A DNA stretch of 64,000 nt. Origin: Lasiodiplodia sp. COLG20 (lineage: Eukaryota; Ascomycota; Dothideomycetes; Botryosphaeriales; Botryosphaeriaceae). The translations under genes and the position numbers were made by a program. Each line of letters begins with the position of its first letter. Position 1 is the first letter of the stretch. The notes under the pieces were generated by a model. That model made no database searches. It was not told the origin of the DNA and saw only the letters and a list, made by a program, of their open reading frames with translations. Shown in pieces: positions 60,692 to 64,000 of this stretch. The stretch spans positions 186,001 to 250,000 of the forward strand of contig VNWV01000020.1 of the NCBI GenBank assembly GCA_009801085.1, read 5' to 3'.

Positions 60692-61007
60692 CCACTAAAC
60701 TTACTGGAGGCTCGTCAATGCATGTGTCGCTTTGTCTAACAAGATCAAGCAAAGTGTGGAGATAAATTAGGAAGACCGCGGAAAGGAAATCTTAGTGTTG
60801 ACTATCGTCACGGCTATTTTCCTCCCGCTACCCTTCATCACCAACTATCTCGGCATGAATACAAGCAATCTCCAAGATATGCATCAAGAACAGTCAATCC
60901 TTTGGGTTGTAGCCATTCCCGTCTCTATCACTTTTGTAGCACTCATCCTGGGTGCTGCGTACAGCGCGGACGACCTCCAAAGGCCTTTCCAACATTTTCT
61001 TCCGTGA
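60570..61007 (+). pseudogene. CorA-type Mg2+ transporter, 3' fragment
   Basis: A single frame from about 60,573 to 61,007 encodes the C-terminal part of a CorA-like protein: KLWSADHKSYRESRKRFEML, HLFESKLHDYPLEHIQYDH, YWRLVNACVALSNKIKQSVE, EDRGKEILVLTIVTAIFLP with helix 1, the signature YLGMNT, and helix 2 ILWVVAIPVSITFVALILGA. Two in-frame stops, TAA at 60,696 and TAG at 60,768, interrupt it. Both are consistent with a single C-to-T change in a CpA context from Gln codons, as RIP would make. The 5' part of the gene is missing and the fragment overlaps the end of the antiporter gene. Confidence 0.82.
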
Positions 61008-61728
61008 TGTCCCCCGAAGCATCAATAAAGGCGGCAGAAATATTTCAGAGGGACGAGAACGCCAATAAATTTGGAGTCCAACTGGATAGACGCAACCTGC
61101 TTGCAAGTGTTGAGTTCAGAAATCCGATCAGTCCTTCAGTAACCAGAGTTTCTGCGAAGAAGATCCCAATCGATACACTTACGTATTAAAATTTGCCGTG
61201 GGAGGGGGACCAAGTAAGTACACGCTTTTCTTGTTACTTTTGTGACCTTACTGAGGAGTTAATTCCCTATCCCTTTCATAGGATTACATCTTGATCAAAC
61301 AAAAATTGTCAAATGAAAGCCTGGAAAAGTTTTTCGAACACGTGCGAAAATCTCGGGGAGACCTTTTACCTCCATCGCCATTGCCGAGTTTCAATAATCA
61401 TGAATAAACTTCTGGTGTATCAAGGGTAGCGGAGGTCCGGCCAAGGCATGTGATCAGAATGGCTGCTTAATCGCTATGTGTTTTGATCCCAAGTGAATAT
61501 GATATACCTTCAGATAATTCTGCTGTAAGGTAACTGTCTGCATGTAGGACTGTGCGGAAGAATCACGGGATAGTATATCAAATCTCATTCCCGTTTATTA
61601 CCATTGCCGCGTTTATTTGCCTTTTTTTTCATTGCCTTTTCTCAACACCAAGTATTAATTCCAGTACATTCTCGTATTATCACGCCACTGGCATGAAATG
61701 CATCATTGCCAAACTTTTTTATTTATCA
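61008..61728. other. Intergenic
   Basis: A frame continuing to 61,189 (VEFRNPISPSVTRVSAKKIP) could be more of the CorA tail or chance. Otherwise nothing recognised. Confidence 0.4.
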
Positions 61729-62207
61729 TTCGTGTGCAGGGGTCGCAGATTGAACTGCTTGCAAGCGCAAGCGGCCTCTCAGGGGCCGCTTACAAGCATA
61801 AGGGGGGTGTAGATTTGATCAATCAATCCGCCAAGACTCCGCTTGGATTGATTGAACGCTTGATAAGCGCTTGCAAGCCGGATTCCTACTATAATAGGCT
61901 TAGTTTTTACCCAATCTGGAAGATATGGTACGTATATATCAAGACGGTTTTAAGGCTTCCCTCCTCTCCCCCCTCTTCAGATCCGCCAAGATATATAAAA
62001 TTAGTAACACTAAGCCTATTATAGTAGGTAACCATCCCTAAAAACGGCTTACCAAGCGCTTGCAATCAATCGGGTACTTTAGCCCGCTTGCAAGCCAAGC
62101 GCTTGATCTTGAAAATTCGATCAAGCGGGTCCAAAATGGCCGCTTGCAAGCGGATTGATTGAACGCTTGCAAGCGCGCTTGCGCTTGTTGCGACCCCTGT
62201 TCGTGTG
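61729..62207. mobile_element. hAT-type MITE, 463 bp, with perfect 8-bp target-site duplication
   Basis: The element spans 61,737-62,199. Termini CAGGGGTCGCA and TGCGACCCCTG are perfect inverted repeats. Direct repeats TTCGTGTG flank them at 61,729-61,736 and 62,200-62,207. The subterminal regions on both sides carry many copies of GCTTGCAAGCG-like palindromic motifs, typical of hAT transposase binding regions. No open frame codes for a transposase. It shares no internal sequence with the MITE at 9,551, so it is a different family. Confidence 0.9.
61885..62028. repeat. Inner inverted repeat nested in the MITE
   Basis: A 20-bp perfect inverted repeat (CCTACTATAATAGGCTTAGT at 61,885-61,904 and its complement at 62,009-62,028), extending imperfectly to about 30 bp. 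It encloses about 100 bp and may be a second, nested element. Confidence 0.7.
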
Positions 62208-64000
62208 TATAAGCAGAAGATCCAGCCTCCCAATCCCGGAGAACAGTACTGTGCAAAGGGATTGATTCACAGTGTTGCATATTCTACAAACTGGTCTTGT
62301 AGAATGTATGAATTCATCCGTATTATTTCCCCATGCCAGTCATGTTGATATTAAGCACGTACCACACTGGCCTACATACTCTATCCGCAATACCAGGCCC
62401 CGCCGAACCGACACCCAAAGCAGCTCCTCTTTTTAGTTTATTTCGCCCCGAAAGAAGGACATGCGAGGGGAGCTTGCATTTGCGATGGGGGCGTGGGGGT
62501 GGGAGGACGAGCGGAAATAGGAATAACTGCCGGTCCAAAGTGCTTGAGGCAAGGCTTCGCGCCACCGCACCAATCGCGTTTCCGCGGAGAGAACGAACTA
62601 CGCCACATCATGCCCCCACACCTCATGCTTCTAATCATTCCAATGCCCTACAGGCGCTAATATGCTTCGGCATCACGCCGAGACAGCTGGGAAAGTAACG
62701 GCGATGGATAAATCAAACATCTACTACAGGCGCGGAACTCCATATTCCACAACTCCGCCTCCTATTTCCCTCATACCAACAGATGAAACTAACAAGCTGC
62801 CCGTCGGGTATGCTTTGCCTTGAGGCCAACGGCTTGCCGATTGTTTGCTTGTTTGCCTGGTCTGCTCCTTTGTTGTCACCACGGCAGTGTTCTTTCCCGA
62901 TTAGGTTTAGCTCAAGTTGGTTGGCAGTGGTACATCACTACCATCCGTCGCATTTACCAATCGAAATCCTTTCGCATTCTTCAAAAACACATCGATGAAA
63001 TGACTCTTCGGTCCCGCGTCAGCAGAGTCATCGGCGCCCTCGAACATCCACAACAGCCGCTCCGGTAACGAAGTCATTCATGATTCAAGACGTCCTCGGC
63101 CTCCAAACCAGACTCATTGCCGAAGACATCTGCACCAGCCACCACTGCCTGGATGACGCCAGGTCCTTCGCGCTCCGCATCACGGGCAAGGCGGCAGAGA
63201 GCGGCACCCCAGGCCTCGATGCCGCAGTGCCTTCTCCGGCGCCTTCTCAATTCCCGCAACCCAGTTGGACGAATAAATGCACTGTGATCGGAGGCCCCCA
63301 TCTGGACCGGCTGACTCGAACCGAGGTAGTCCAAAATTGCTGTTGTTGGAACATGAAGACCCTGGCAGAGATATGTACTTCTCCGAAAAGGCCACCCGGG
63401 CGCTTTGGACTGGACAGATTGCCAGGGAGGGCCGATCGAGATAAATGTGACTGAGCTGCTGCTGTTGAGGTATACGGGGGGCCGACCCTGCTCGGCATTG
63501 AAAAAAGAAAAAAAGGTGGGATGTATAACTGTTGATTTGAACATTTGCCCTCTGGACAATCGCTTCAGCTACCTGTGACATGAGCGGGAAAAAACCAATT
63601 CACGGTATCGGTGGTCTTCAGAATTGCGCGTTGTTGCTCTCAGCTGGCAGAATGGGGGGCAAAAGAATCACTGGAACATGCAAATGTCAGGTGGACGACG
63701 GCGGGCGCAGCAATATCTCAAAGTGGTAAGAACCAATCGATCAATCAATCACGCAACAGGAATAAACAACAATCTTCCGTCAAGACTACGTGATACCCAA
63801 AGACAGGCGAAAAGACACACGCAAGGCTAAAGATGCAGTAGTAACAGAGTAGAAGCATGAAAAAGGAGGAAAGAGGTGGTGGGAAATAGGCAGAGAGAAA
63901 GCGTTAGAGGGGCCCACCTCACAAATATGGGTGGAGAAAGAACCAATTCCGGGGCACAATTTGCAGGAGAGGACGAGGGAGGAAGGGAGGGGGACCGGGG
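62208..64000. other. Terminal region without supported gene
   Basis: Competing frames on both strands at 63,070-63,580 show no motif. A lone arm of the fold-back family (ACATTTGCCCTCTGGACAAT, then CGCTTCAGCTACC) lies at 63,541-63,573. The last 200 bp are purine-rich. Confidence 0.5.

Noticed and set aside
63074..63581. Overlapping frames on both strands near the right end
   Set aside because: Neither strand shows motifs, splice sites or biased composition strong enough to choose.

Overview
This window comes from a filamentous ascomycete (Pezizomycotina). It has many heterokaryon-incompatibility (HET) domain genes, short GT-AG introns of about 45-75 bp with CTRAY/TACTAAT-like branch sites, pyrimidine-rich leaders and intergenic MITEs. 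I cannot assign a class from sequence reading alone. No rRNA, tRNA or CRISPR array was found.

Layout. 0-8 kb: an eight-cysteine small secreted protein, a short-chain dehydrogenase, a DUF6536-type multipass membrane protein and an unrecognised 294-aa protein. 8-10.7 kb: gene-poor, with a 415-bp hAT-type MITE flanked by an 8-bp target duplication. 10.7-40.3 kb: a HET island with seven intact HET genes in three sequence groups. Group A (large, SHTWGR/WFTSLWTLQE type) is at 10.7, 21.0, 26.9 and 33.0 kb. Group B (YTWGRF type) is at 16.3 and 38.5 kb. Group C (canonical YCWG type) is at 36.5 kb. The island also holds a broken group A copy at 14.3 kb, a pair of paralogous membrane proteins inverted around one HET gene, and an AAA+ ATPase directly upstream of a HET gene, possibly spliced into it. 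40.3-43.1 kb: gene-poor, with a degenerate minisatellite. 43.1-48.7 kb: two housekeeping-like genes, a coiled-coil protein with a duplicated CxxC module and a haspin-family kinase. 49.3-57.3 kb: four paralogous small secreted protein genes (SSP1-4) beside one MFS transporter and two MFS fragments, plus two HET relics. 58.8-61.0 kb: an Nha1-type antiporter whose 3' end runs into a CorA pseudogene. 61-64 kb: a second hAT-type MITE with a perfect 8-bp target duplication; otherwise no supported gene.

How it fits together. HET proteins mediate non-self recognition and cell death in this fungal group. Their number, divergence and decayed copies here suggest a fast-evolving allorecognition locus. 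The SSP1-4/MFS block looks like repeated duplication of a divergent [transporter-secreted protein] unit. The least described items are the SSP family (conserved YGDP-type C-terminus), the AAA/HET junction, and a dispersed 33-bp motif that forms both hairpin elements and a minisatellite.
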